Source of the DNA: an uncultured Porphyromonadaceae bacterium | GTDB lineage: Bacteria; Bacteroidota; Bacteroidia; Bacteroidales; Muribaculaceae | Reading direction: 5' to 3' | Assembly (NCBI GenBank): GCA_947073495.1 | Contig: CAMTMX010000001.1 | Coordinates: forward strand, 38,812-102,811 | DNA length: 64,000 nt | Shown: piece after piece, positions 16,861-25,227 of the stretch | Layout: each line of letters opens with the position of its first letter | Position numbering within the stretch: position 1 is the stretch's first letter | Translations under genes and position numbers: made by a program | The notes under the pieces: generated by a model | Databases searched by the model: none | Told to the model about the DNA's origin: nothing | What the model saw: the letters and a program-made list of their open reading frames with translations, nothing else

Positions 16861-18090
16861 TCAATATGACACAAACTTTTGTTTGATTTTCTTTAATTTA
16901 TAAAGGAATGACTTCCCTCCCATCTTTTTTATTGATTTGTATGCGAAATCAAACAACAGATTATTTTTCACTTTTTCCACAGGAAAATATTTGTGATCAA
17001 ATGGAAGCTCCATCACTTCTTTATGCCGGATGAAATTCGCCGTTTCGACAATCGGGGTTTGACAGGATCTCAGTTTCCTTCGTTCTTCTCTCGTATTATA
17101 GACCACACCCAGCAATTCGCTTACAGGCACGGGAGATTCGACAGACGTCCTATACAACCTGTTTTCAGTGGTCTCCCCCAAAATGCCGATTCCCATATGG
17201 TCAGTGACATCAATAGTGATCGACGGCACCCTCTCCTTGAATGCCATAAATGCACTTCCGGCACAACCGACAAAGACATCAGAGCGTTCAAAAAGCTGCT
17301 TGGGAATCGGAAATGTATATCCCCAAAAGACAGTGTTTAGATTTTCAATTTCATCGATGCCTTTAAACAATGAATCCCTCACCTTCTTTTGATTGGTATC
17401 GCCAACGATTATAAAATGAACAGGCTCACAACAAGATGCTGCAAATTTTTTCACCTCTTCAAATAATTTGGGCATATATAATTTTTCCAATCTCCCTATA
17501 CTTAAAATCGTAAAGCCCGCCTTTGGAATAGTTTCAAGCCTACTGTCATAAATATCGGGGGCGTTACGCTGACTACACCCTTCCGCCCTCAGGAATGTAT
17601 CCGATCCATTTGCCTCCGGCAAAACTGACGGTATGCTTTGAGGCGAGATTCCATACAAAAGCTTTTGCTTCAATTTAAAAAGTAAAAATTGCCGCATGGA
17701 AGCCGTTATTTTAGGCTTTGACTCATTAATGAAATAGCAAATATTCTTGCCATTGGTTATTTTTGCAAGAAACTCGCCCCATAATCCCATCTGACAAGAA
17801 TAAGATTCGAACACAACGTTCGCTCCGGAGGGAATGTTTCTCGTTATAAATGCCGCAGTTTCATTGCGCTCTTCAGGAGAAAGGGATGCAAACCTAAATT
17901 CGAAATTTCTTACATAATTACATTCGAATCTCTTTAAATTCTCAAGCATTACAGGCGTTTGATAGAAATAATATACATCTACATCCCACCCTTCAGATTC
18001 AAGCCAATCCACTTTTGAAGAAAGATACAGCTGCCCTCCTCCTACACTGCCGATGTCATTGATCAGGAATATATATTTCTTTATTTCCAT
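16861..18090 (-). CDS. Glycosyltransferase, GT4-like, divergent
   Basis: A 409-residue protein with a GT-B layout. The glycine-rich N-terminus reads FLINDIGSVGGGQLYLS. The second half has FTILSIGRLEKLYMP, FIIVGDTNQKK and ERSDVFVGCAGSAFMAFKE, and the last stretch sits where GT4 enzymes have their donor-binding EAMA block but is degenerate. It likely acts on the lipid-linked repeat unit. The 153-base gap to the downstream polymerase gene is AT-rich and shows no promoter or terminator. Family assignment is tentative because the E-x7-E motif is not clear. Confidence 0.7.
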   Translation of the reverse strand: MEIKKYIFLINDIGSVGGGQLYLSSKVDWLESEGWDVDVYYFYQTPVMLENLKRFECNYVRNFEFRFASLSPEERNETAAFITRNIPSGANVVFESYSCQMGLWGEFLAKITNGKNICYFINESKPKITASMRQFLLFKLKQKLLYGISPQSIPSVLPEANGSDTFLRAEGCSQRNAPDIYDSRLETIPKAGFTILSIGRLEKLYMPKLFEEVKKFAASCCEPVHFIIVGDTNQKKVRDSLFKGIDEIENLNTVFWGYTFPIPKQLFERSDVFVGCAGSAFMAFKERVPSITIDVTDHMGIGILGETTENRLYRTSVESPVPVSELLGVVYNTREERRKLRSCQTPIVETANFIRHKEVMELPFDHKYFPVEKVKNNLLFDFAYKSIKKMGGKSFLYKLKKIKQKFVSY

Positions 18091-18099
18091 AACGACCTA

Positions 18100-18594
18100 T
18101 CAGAAATCATAAGTATTGAGATATTTGAAATCACATTTTCTACATTCCATCCTAATCTTTTCATCACCCACGCCTACCGGCTTGAATCCCAACTTTTCAT
18201 ATAACCTTATTGCCGAAACATTTTTTACGTTTACATTAAGAGTCACTTTCCCAACCTTTAAATCCTTAAATGCATAATTAAGAATTATAATAGAAGCTTT
18301 ACTTCCGATTCCTTTTCCCCAATATTCCTTTTCCCCTATAAAAATGTGATATGCAGCAGATGTCTCCGTTATGTCTGTGAGATAAATATTTCCAACATAT
18401 ACACCATCCGCAAGTATCGCACACCTGTATTCATTCGGGTTGTTCAACACTTTTTTAATCCAGTCCAATTCGGATTCCACTGTAACTTCATGGGCATAGG
18501 TATTTGCTGTATATTTAAACACCGCTTTATCATTTCTCCATGCTACAGAGGTATACGCATCCTTAACCTCAAGGCGTCTTATCTGCACATCCAT
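18100..18594 (-). CDS. GNAT family N-acetyltransferase
   Basis: A 164-residue RimJ/RimL-type acetyltransferase. YWGKGIGSKAS is the acetyl-CoA pyrophosphate-binding loop (Q/R-x-x-G-x-G/A), preceded by IFIGEKE and followed by VNVKNVSAIRLYEKLGFKPVG, the usual last strand and helix. Within this locus it probably N-acylates an amino-sugar made by the nearby aminotransferase, as WecD and PglD do. It overlaps the end of the upstream DegT-like gene by 16 bases, indicating translational coupling. Confidence 0.82.
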   Translation of the reverse strand: MDVQIRRLEVKDAYTSVAWRNDKAVFKYTANTYAHEVTVESELDWIKKVLNNPNEYRCAILADGVYVGNIYLTDITETSAAYHIFIGEKEYWGKGIGSKASIIILNYAFKDLKVGKVTLNVNVKNVSAIRLYEKLGFKPVGVGDEKIRMECRKCDFKYLNTYDF

Positions 18595-19547
18595 CCTTCA
18601 ATAGTTTTTATTATATAGTTCATTTCTTCCTCACCATATCTTTGATCGGTAGGCAAAGCAAGTATTGATTCCGACAATTGTCTTGCAACTTCCCCACTAT
18701 CGGCATTATCTAAGACATCCTGCCAATAGACAGGAACAAATATCTTATTATCAATCAAATATTTTCTCAATCCCGGACTATCCGTCCAATATGGATATGT
18801 CATACTGCATTCATATGAACCTGGATGAGGCAGTTCAAGCATATTGCTATTTTGCAATGCGCTATGCAAAATAGCAAAATTACGACATCTAATCTTTTTC
18901 GCCACAGAATAATCTATGGATTCAAGCAATCTTCGTGTCAAGTTCGACATTTGCTTAATAGGCATATCTGTAAACCCGGATGATAACCGCTTGAAATCTT
19001 TATATCCTTCCCCGGTAAATCCATCAAGTCTTTTAAGAAGATGTTCCACCCTCTCGTAAGAACAATCCCTGTCAACAGAATAGATACTATTTTTATTTAC
19101 ATAGGCAACACCTCCGTCGGGAACCCCAAAGTATTTCCTCGGACTATAAAAAGATAGACTTGCCGAAGTATTATGAAACCATGCCTGAGTATTGTCTATT
19201 ATAAGCCGATCTTGATATAGATCTATCATCTTTTTAATAAACCCATCTTTAACCCCGAAATAATTATTGATAACAATGTATTCATTATCAGAAAGGGAGG
19301 GTAAATATGCAGGTTCCAATTTTTGATCAACAGGATAGATATCATAGGAGATGTCAAGATCCTCAACCGATTTTCTTATGCTGTTGCAAGTATAATCCGG
19401 CACCCAAACTTTTCGGACAGTTCCAACACTCTTCAATATATATTTCAATGCATTACGTCCGGAGTTAAGCAACATGCCGTCTGAATGCAGAAATTTTTTA
19501 TTTCCGAAGGGTAATTCCAATTCAAAATAACCACCTATCCCTTTCAT
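18579..19547 (-). CDS. DegT-like PLP-fold protein
   Basis: A 322-residue protein resembling DegT/DnrJ sugar aminotransferases but short and divergent. LNSGRNALKYIL matches the cofactor-phosphate region, LIIDNTQAWFH the aspartate that contacts the PLP nitrogen, and SFYSPRKYFGVPDGG the loop carrying the Schiff-base lysine, so catalysis may be retained. DegT enzymes usually have about 370-400 residues, and the C-terminal part is reduced here. It overlaps the ATP-grasp gene by ATGA. It could act on the same sugar as the full-length enzyme at 20752-21867 or on a small-molecule donor for the ATP-grasp ligase. Confidence 0.68.
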   Translation of the reverse strand: MKGIGGYFELELPFGNKKFLHSDGMLLNSGRNALKYILKSVGTVRKVWVPDYTCNSIRKSVEDLDISYDIYPVDQKLEPAYLPSLSDNEYIVINNYFGVKDGFIKKMIDLYQDRLIIDNTQAWFHNTSASLSFYSPRKYFGVPDGGVAYVNKNSIYSVDRDCSYERVEHLLKRLDGFTGEGYKDFKRLSSGFTDMPIKQMSNLTRRLLESIDYSVAKKIRCRNFAILHSALQNSNMLELPHPGSYECSMTYPYWTDSPGLRKYLIDNKIFVPVYWQDVLDNADSGEVARQLSESILALPTDQRYGEEEMNYIIKTIEGWMCR

Positions 19548-20755
19548 CCAATTTCCACTTTAATATATTTGTCGATATCTTCAGAAAAATTTCTCATAAC
19601 ATCCCGTGTCGGGAATTTAAGAAAAACGATTCCCACTGCCTTACCCGCACCGTCGAAGGCTTCAACGATATCACCCCTGTTCTTGTAAACCGATTTTCTA
19701 TAGACAAAAGGCATTATGTCATCATGAAAGCTCACTCCTGCAAAACGCCCCGTTTTATTACAATGCAATACATACGTCATGAAGCATGACGCCGGGATTG
19801 TCGGTCTTAAATTTATTTTCTTTCCCATTGCGGCCAACACATTTGCCTTGATGAGATCAATATCATAAATATCAGAAAGTTGAACAGGAATCATATTACC
19901 GCCGGCACGTGGACCCAGTTCTAAAAAATGAGGTCTATCATCGGAATCTATAATCACTTCAAGATTAAACTCACCATTTTTTATCCCTAACAGACATATC
20001 AGCCGTTCAAGTTCTTTCCTGAGGTTGTATAATTGGATGCTATTCAATCCGTCGGGATATAGTTTCCCTACAGGGATAAGTCCGCTGCCATCTTTATCCC
20101 TCAGGCAAGACATGTGTCCGAACAATGAAATATTCCCCTCCTCTATGAAAATGTCGCCACCTATGACATAAGGAAAACCTTTGCAGACATATTCCTCAGC
20201 AATTAAAATTCCGTTGCGGGAAAACATAGAAGCATGTTCAATCGCTTCATTTATACCCTCAAAATTATTTATCAGACTTATTCCTTTGGAGCCGGATGAA
20301 TCTGTCGGCTTAATTAATATCGGGAGCTTAAAATTTATAATATTTTTTTTAACCGTATCAATTGCCGTATGATTCAGGAAAGAATAATTGTCAGGATATG
20401 CAAAACCATTTTTTTGCAAGAAATGACGAAACTTATGTTTAGTCCCCAAGATTTCAACCGCCTCCACAGGATTCGTAGGAAGAGAAAGACGGGTGGACAC
20501 AATAGCCGCCGTCAAAGCGGCGGGATCTGAAGCATATGGTAGTATGCCGCTCACATTCTCCCTCACTGCAACATCATAGACTGCATCTATATCGGTAGTG
20601 CTCACAGGATACCATTTGTCAGCAACTTTTCTGCCGGGATTATCAGGTAAATAGTCGCATAAGACAGTGATATACCCCAATTCCTTAGCTTTAACAATAG
20701 CCGGGACCTGTTGATAAGAACCACCCAACAACAGTATTTTTTCCTTCCCAATCAT
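19544..20755 (-). CDS. ATP-grasp ligase
   Basis: A 403-residue ATP-grasp enzyme of the carbamoyl-phosphate-synthase-like group. The N-terminal domain starts ILLLGGSYQQVPAIVKAKELGY. The central grasp has LPILIKPTDSSGSKGISL, and the metal site is HFLELGPRAGGNMIP. It should activate a carboxylate and join it to an amine. Sitting between two DegT-like genes and near an acetyltransferase, it is a candidate for coupling an amino acid or other acid to an amino-sugar of the capsule. It overlaps both neighbours by four bases, so it is translated in step with them. The substrates are unknown. Confidence 0.82.
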   Translation of the reverse strand: MIGKEKILLLGGSYQQVPAIVKAKELGYITVLCDYLPDNPGRKVADKWYPVSTTDIDAVYDVAVRENVSGILPYASDPAALTAAIVSTRLSLPTNPVEAVEILGTKHKFRHFLQKNGFAYPDNYSFLNHTAIDTVKKNIINFKLPILIKPTDSSGSKGISLINNFEGINEAIEHASMFSRNGILIAEEYVCKGFPYVIGGDIFIEEGNISLFGHMSCLRDKDGSGLIPVGKLYPDGLNSIQLYNLRKELERLICLLGIKNGEFNLEVIIDSDDRPHFLELGPRAGGNMIPVQLSDIYDIDLIKANVLAAMGKKINLRPTIPASCFMTYVLHCNKTGRFAGVSFHDDIMPFVYRKSVYKNRGDIVEAFDGAGKAVGIVFLKFPTRDVMRNFSEDIDKYIKVEIG

Positions 20756-21867
20756 CTCTTTTCAAAAAATGACAACACCCGTTCCACATCATTATCCGAC
20801 AAAGAATGGTGCAAAGGTAAACAAAGGACTGAATTCGCCAGTCTGTTAGCATTGGGCAAATTATCTATCTTAGCCGATTCAAGGCTTCTATATGTTGAAA
20901 AATGAGTGATGAGTGGATAGAAATATCTTCTTCCATAAATATTCTTCTCTTTCATCTCTTCATACAATCTATCCCTTGTCTTTCCAAACTTTTCCGAATC
21001 GACCATAATAGGGAAATAGGAATAGTTATACTTTATTCCCGGAAATTTTTCAAAAAGAGATATCCCCTCCACATTTTTCAATACAGCCCGGTATCTCTCC
21101 GCCACTCTACGTCGTGATGCTATGGCTGAATCAACAAGACGCAGATTCAAAATACCATAAACCGACCTGATTTCGTCCATCTTTGAGTTTATTCCCGGCG
21201 CCACCACTTCCGTTTCACCGGCAAACCCAAAGTTTTTAAGATAATCTATCCTTTTTTTAGTCTCTTTATCATGCATGACAATAGCTCCCCCCTCTATCGT
21301 GTTGTAAACTTTTGTAGCATGAAATGAAAGGGTCGACAAATCGCCCGCATTTAAAACAGAATCCCCATTTTTCTCCACGCCAAAAGCATGAGCCCCGTCA
21401 TAGATTACTTTCAGACCATATTTATCGGCTATTGACTTGATGGCATCGACATCACAAGGGAATCCATAACAATGCACCGGCAATATTGCAGTTGTTTTCG
21501 GTGTGATGGCGGCTTCTATCATGGAGGGATCCATATTGCATGACGATTCCTCTATATCCACAAAGACGGGTTTAATGCCATTCCACCACAATGAATGTGT
21601 TGTTGCCACAAAGCTATATGGTGTTGTAATAACTTCCCCCGTGATTCTAAGTGCCTGAAATGCTGTAATCAAAGGTAACGTGCCGTTAGTAAACAGGCTA
21701 AGATATGGAACCTTAAGATATGAAGCAAGCTCCTTTTCAAGTTGTCTATGAAACGTTCCGTTGTTTGTTATCCAACGGCTTTTCCATATTTCTTGCAACA
21801 TCTCATGAAATTCATCAAGATCAGGCATGAGGGGAGATGTCACAGTCAAACGTGTTTCTTCTTGCAT
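20752..21867 (-). CDS. DegT/DnrJ/EryC1/StrS sugar aminotransferase
   Basis: A 371-residue PLP-dependent aminotransferase that converts an NDP-keto-sugar to an amino-sugar. NGTLPLITAFQAL, VIYDGAHAFGV (Asp157) and SFHATKVYNTIEGG (Schiff-base Lys186) are all present. HATKVYN and the WITNNG start resemble VioA/FdtB-type dTDP-4-keto-6-deoxyglucose aminotransferases, but the position of the keto group cannot be fixed from sequence. No RmlA/RmlB genes occur in the window, so the keto-sugar must be made elsewhere. It is the first of four overlapping genes (aminotransferase, ATP-grasp, DegT-like, GNAT). Confidence 0.88.
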   Translation of the reverse strand: MQEETRLTVTSPLMPDLDEFHEMLQEIWKSRWITNNGTFHRQLEKELASYLKVPYLSLFTNGTLPLITAFQALRITGEVITTPYSFVATTHSLWWNGIKPVFVDIEESSCNMDPSMIEAAITPKTTAILPVHCYGFPCDVDAIKSIADKYGLKVIYDGAHAFGVEKNGDSVLNAGDLSTLSFHATKVYNTIEGGAIVMHDKETKKRIDYLKNFGFAGETEVVAPGINSKMDEIRSVYGILNLRLVDSAIASRRRVAERYRAVLKNVEGISLFEKFPGIKYNYSYFPIMVDSEKFGKTRDRLYEEMKEKNIYGRRYFYPLITHFSTYRSLESAKIDNLPNANRLANSVLCLPLHHSLSDNDVERVLSFFEKR

Positions 21868-21957
21868 ATTGCATATCTATAAGAGAATTCACACAAAGAT
21901 AATAATTTTAATACAACTTCTAAAGAATTTAATGAAGATGTTTCAACTTCAATAGTT

Positions 21958-23403
21958 TTATTCCGGTTGTCTTAGCACTTTTATCAATTCTATCAATTTT
22001 TTAAATTCTTTAGATCCGCTGATAATCGCAAGACCGAAATACCATAAGATTCCTACCCCAATACCTATTAAGAGTTGTATCCATAATACTTCAAAACAGC
22101 CGATTACCAAATAAGCCACTATACCCATTGTCGAAGAATAAATAAATGGAGGCAAAAGATCTCTCAATTGTCTGAATAATCCCAACCCTATTAGTTTGCC
22201 TGTATAATGCGTGTTTATTACTAAATTTATTATTGAACTTAATACAAGCCCGTAGCACATCCCTAAAATGCCAAAGGGTATTGAGCAAACAAGAATGACC
22301 GTCCCGATCACCTTTTTTACAATTTCAAGCCTAAGGAAGATATCACTCCTACCCTCCACCTGCAATAAATTTAAATTAATTGCCTGCACAGGATATAGCA
22401 TAAACGAAAAGCACAAAATCTGCAGGAGGGGAACAACCGGCAACCATTCATCATTAAGCACCAATAATATTAAAGGCCGTGCCACAACCGCAGTGCCGGT
22501 CATCAATGGAAAAACAAGAAACGCAGCCAATGCAATAAACGACCTGTATCCATTTTTTAACACCTCTTTATCTTCCCTCACCTTACACAGAACAGGAAAC
22601 GCCACACGTTGTAGAACTGTAGTAAAATTCACTGATAAAAATGAACCGAACTGATTTGCCCTTGTATAATACCCCAATTCCGTTGCCCTGAACAGTCTAC
22701 CTATAACGATTAGATACAAATTAGAATATAACGTATTGATCAATCCTGCTATTGCAAGTTTTGAGCCGAACCCGAACAGCTCTTTAAAGGATGCCTTGCT
22801 AAAAACGTATATTGGTCTCCATTTGGAACAAATCCACAATAGTATGGCACTTACTAAAACATTTGACAATTGATATCCAACAATGGCCCAGACCCCTACT
22901 CCTGAATAAGCTAATATAATCCCCAACATACCACTTGCCATTGATGCTATAAGCGACACCCTCGCTTGCGTTTTAAAATCAAGGTCGGAGGTCAGCAATG
23001 CCTTTTGGACAAGCACAAAAGAATTGAATATCACACATAAGGAAACAATTCGCGTCAGCATAACCAATTCCGGCTGATTATAGAAATCTGCAATCAGGGG
23101 AGAGGTGAAATAAAGGAGTAAATAAAACAGCAGTCCGAATGCTATATTAAAATAAAATACTGTAGACATGTCGACTGTGTTTCTATCCTGCTTTCTTATC
23201 AATGCCTGAGAAAAACCACTGTCGACCAAACTTTGTGCCACATCAATAAAAACCACAATCATTCCCACAAGTCCATAATCAGCAGGGGTAAGCACATTTG
23301 CCATCAAGAGCATGACTATAAAACTCACACTCTGCACTGACAAACGCTCCACCATACTCCAGAAGGAACTTTTGATTGTTTGTGATTTTAATGATTCTGC
23401 CAT
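21958..23403 (-). CDS. Wzx-type oligosaccharide flippase
   Basis: A 481-residue MOP-superfamily membrane protein with 12-14 predicted helices. The N-terminus has SSFWSMVERLSVQSVSFIVMLLMANVLTPADYGLVGM and then DSGFSQALIRKQD, characteristic of WzxC-like lipopolysaccharide/colanic-acid flippases. It moves undecaprenyl-linked repeat units across the inner membrane to the polymerase. It lies between GT2 and the sugar-modification cassette in the minus-strand operon. Confidence 0.9.
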   Translation of the reverse strand: MAESLKSQTIKSSFWSMVERLSVQSVSFIVMLLMANVLTPADYGLVGMIVVFIDVAQSLVDSGFSQALIRKQDRNTVDMSTVFYFNIAFGLLFYLLLYFTSPLIADFYNQPELVMLTRIVSLCVIFNSFVLVQKALLTSDLDFKTQARVSLIASMASGMLGIILAYSGVGVWAIVGYQLSNVLVSAILLWICSKWRPIYVFSKASFKELFGFGSKLAIAGLINTLYSNLYLIVIGRLFRATELGYYTRANQFGSFLSVNFTTVLQRVAFPVLCKVREDKEVLKNGYRSFIALAAFLVFPLMTGTAVVARPLILLVLNDEWLPVVPLLQILCFSFMLYPVQAINLNLLQVEGRSDIFLRLEIVKKVIGTVILVCSIPFGILGMCYGLVLSSIINLVINTHYTGKLIGLGLFRQLRDLLPPFIYSSTMGIVAYLVIGCFEVLWIQLLIGIGVGILWYFGLAIISGSKEFKKLIELIKVLRQPE

Positions 23404-23430
23404 GCTGTCAAATTATACATTGATAAATGT

Positions 23431-24471
23431 TCATCTTTTTTGTAAAAGTGCTTTGAATTTCCTGAACATTTTTATCAATCTATATCCGGAATCATTACAA
23501 AATCCAATTATGCCTCCAGCGAATGAGTAACCCTTCAGGCAACATTGCAAATGAATCCTTTCCAAGATATTAAATCGTTTTTCAAGTCTGACCTTATCAT
23601 ACCAATCACCATATCGATTGTAAAACTCACGGTGACTCAGCCTATGCGACTTCAATAATCTATATAGCAATCTGACTACTTTTGCATCCAGGGCATCTTT
23701 CTGAAATTCAGTTGCATTTATCTTTAACCCGGTAATAAATGGGACAAGCACCGCACATTGCTTCTCCATTGTCTCGTCTTTAAGAGAGATCAAGGAGTTG
23801 TTCCTGATTCTGTATTTATAAAACGTTTGATCTAAAATATGGATTTTAGGTTGTTTCATCAATATCTGAAACAATGCCACCTCATCTTCACAATAGCTCG
23901 CCTCCACAGGAAATCTGACATCTTTCAAAAGAGATCTCCGAATCATCTTATTCCACAATGCACCATGCATTGTTTTTCGTGACAATCCACAGATTCGTGC
24001 AAAAAGCTCGTCTGCGCCAATTTCCCCATTCCCTTGATCATAAACCTTGGAACCAATCCCTTTTCCAAATATCTCATATCCGCATACAACGATATCGGAA
24101 GCATAATCCCTGCCTGCCGAATACATCAACTCATAGGCATTCCTATCAACCATATCGTCTGCATCACAAAATATAATCCATTCTCCAGCTGACGCAGAGA
24201 CACCTTCCGACCGTGAAAATGCAACACCCCGGTTTTTAGAATGTCTTATTATTTTTATCCTTTCAAATTTATCGGGATATCTACTTACAGCTTCATTCAG
24301 CCGATCAATACTTTTATCGGATGAGCAATCGTCTATAAATATAAATTCAATATTTTCCAATGACTGTCCCAAAAGAGAATTAACGCAATCTCCTATGTAA
24401 TCCTCACAATTATAGATTGGAGTGATTACAGATAAAAGAGGGTTGCAAAATTCGTCTTTATGATTAGACAT
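23431..24471 (-). CDS. Glycosyltransferase family 2
   Basis: A 346-residue GT-A transferase. LLSVITPIYNCEDYIGDCVNSLL is the donor-binding start, FIDDCSSDKSIDRL the nucleotide loop, and IIFCDADDMVDRNAYE the D-x-D metal site. HGALWNKMIRRSLL and CEDEVALFQIL complete the WaaV/CpsJ-like pattern. It adds one sugar of the repeat unit on the cytoplasmic face. It is 27 bases downstream of nothing but within the same operon, following the phosphatase gene by 12 bases. Confidence 0.88.
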   Translation of the reverse strand: MSNHKDEFCNPLLSVITPIYNCEDYIGDCVNSLLGQSLENIEFIFIDDCSSDKSIDRLNEAVSRYPDKFERIKIIRHSKNRGVAFSRSEGVSASAGEWIIFCDADDMVDRNAYELMYSAGRDYASDIVVCGYEIFGKGIGSKVYDQGNGEIGADELFARICGLSRKTMHGALWNKMIRRSLLKDVRFPVEASYCEDEVALFQILMKQPKIHILDQTFYKYRIRNNSLISLKDETMEKQCAVLVPFITGLKINATEFQKDALDAKVVRLLYRLLKSHRLSHREFYNRYGDWYDKVRLEKRFNILERIHLQCCLKGYSFAGGIIGFCNDSGYRLIKMFRKFKALLQKR

Positions 24472-24483
24472 GCGGGATAATCA

Positions 24484-25206
24484 TTAAAATTTGGTCCGGG
24501 AACCTATATCTATTATTTGTTGAACATATGATTTTTTTCTGGGAGAGAGAGTTATGTTTGCGGTGATGTGGTCGAGGCGGTGGACGTCGCTGCCGGTCAT
24601 GTCGATCATCCCTTTTGACAGTAGCCACTCGGCTTTCTTACGTGCTGTCTCTCCGTATCCACCCACCAAAGAAACAAAATTCATTTGGAAAAGAACTCCT
24701 TTTTCTTTCAACTTGAAATAGTCTTTTTCATCCATATATCTATATCTCTCGGGATGAGCCAATACAGGGAAATAACCGATTCCCTTAATCCTGTCGAGTA
24801 TCTCATCCATACCCATCGGGGGAGTATAATAGGAAGTCTCTACAAGCAAATGATTGCCATCTTCTCCGATGGGCAAAAAATCATTGGATGCGAGACGCTC
24901 CTCAAAAAGACTGTCGAGCATGTTTTCAGATGCAAGCCTGATGTCTAACGAGCCCGTCCAATTATTTTTGAGTTCCTCGAAGCGTTGACGTAAACCATCT
25001 GTAGTGTTCGGATAATCCTCCATGATATGGGGGGTCAGCCATACTTTTTTTAAACCAAGAGCTTCGTATGCATTCAAGACCTTAATGGACTCATCCATGG
25101 TTTTAACACCATCGTCAACACCGGGTAAGATATGGGAATGCCAATCGGTATATCCACTGAAAATACCTGATTCTTTAAGGGATTTCGTTGACTTGAACCA
25201 CCACAT
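24484..25206 (-). CDS. CpsB/YwqE-type tyrosine-protein phosphatase (PHP domain)
   Basis: A 240-residue PHP-domain metallo-phosphatase. TDWHSHILPGVDDGVKTMDES carries the first metal ligands, KVWLTPHIMEDYPNT, YFPVLAHPERY and MTGSDVHRLDHI the others. In Gram-positive and Bacteroidetes capsule loci this protein removes phosphate from the tyrosine-rich tail of the BY-kinase, resetting polymer export. It follows the kinase gene by 21 bases on the same strand, which fits that partnership. Confidence 0.9.
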   Translation of the reverse strand: MWWFKSTKSLKESGIFSGYTDWHSHILPGVDDGVKTMDESIKVLNAYEALGLKKVWLTPHIMEDYPNTTDGLRQRFEELKNNWTGSLDIRLASENMLDSLFEERLASNDFLPIGEDGNHLLVETSYYTPPMGMDEILDRIKGIGYFPVLAHPERYRYMDEKDYFKLKEKGVLFQMNFVSLVGGYGETARKKAEWLLSKGMIDMTGSDVHRLDHITANITLSPRKKSYVQQIIDIGSRTKF

Positions 25207-25227
25207 AATTACTTCTTTTTATTTCCA

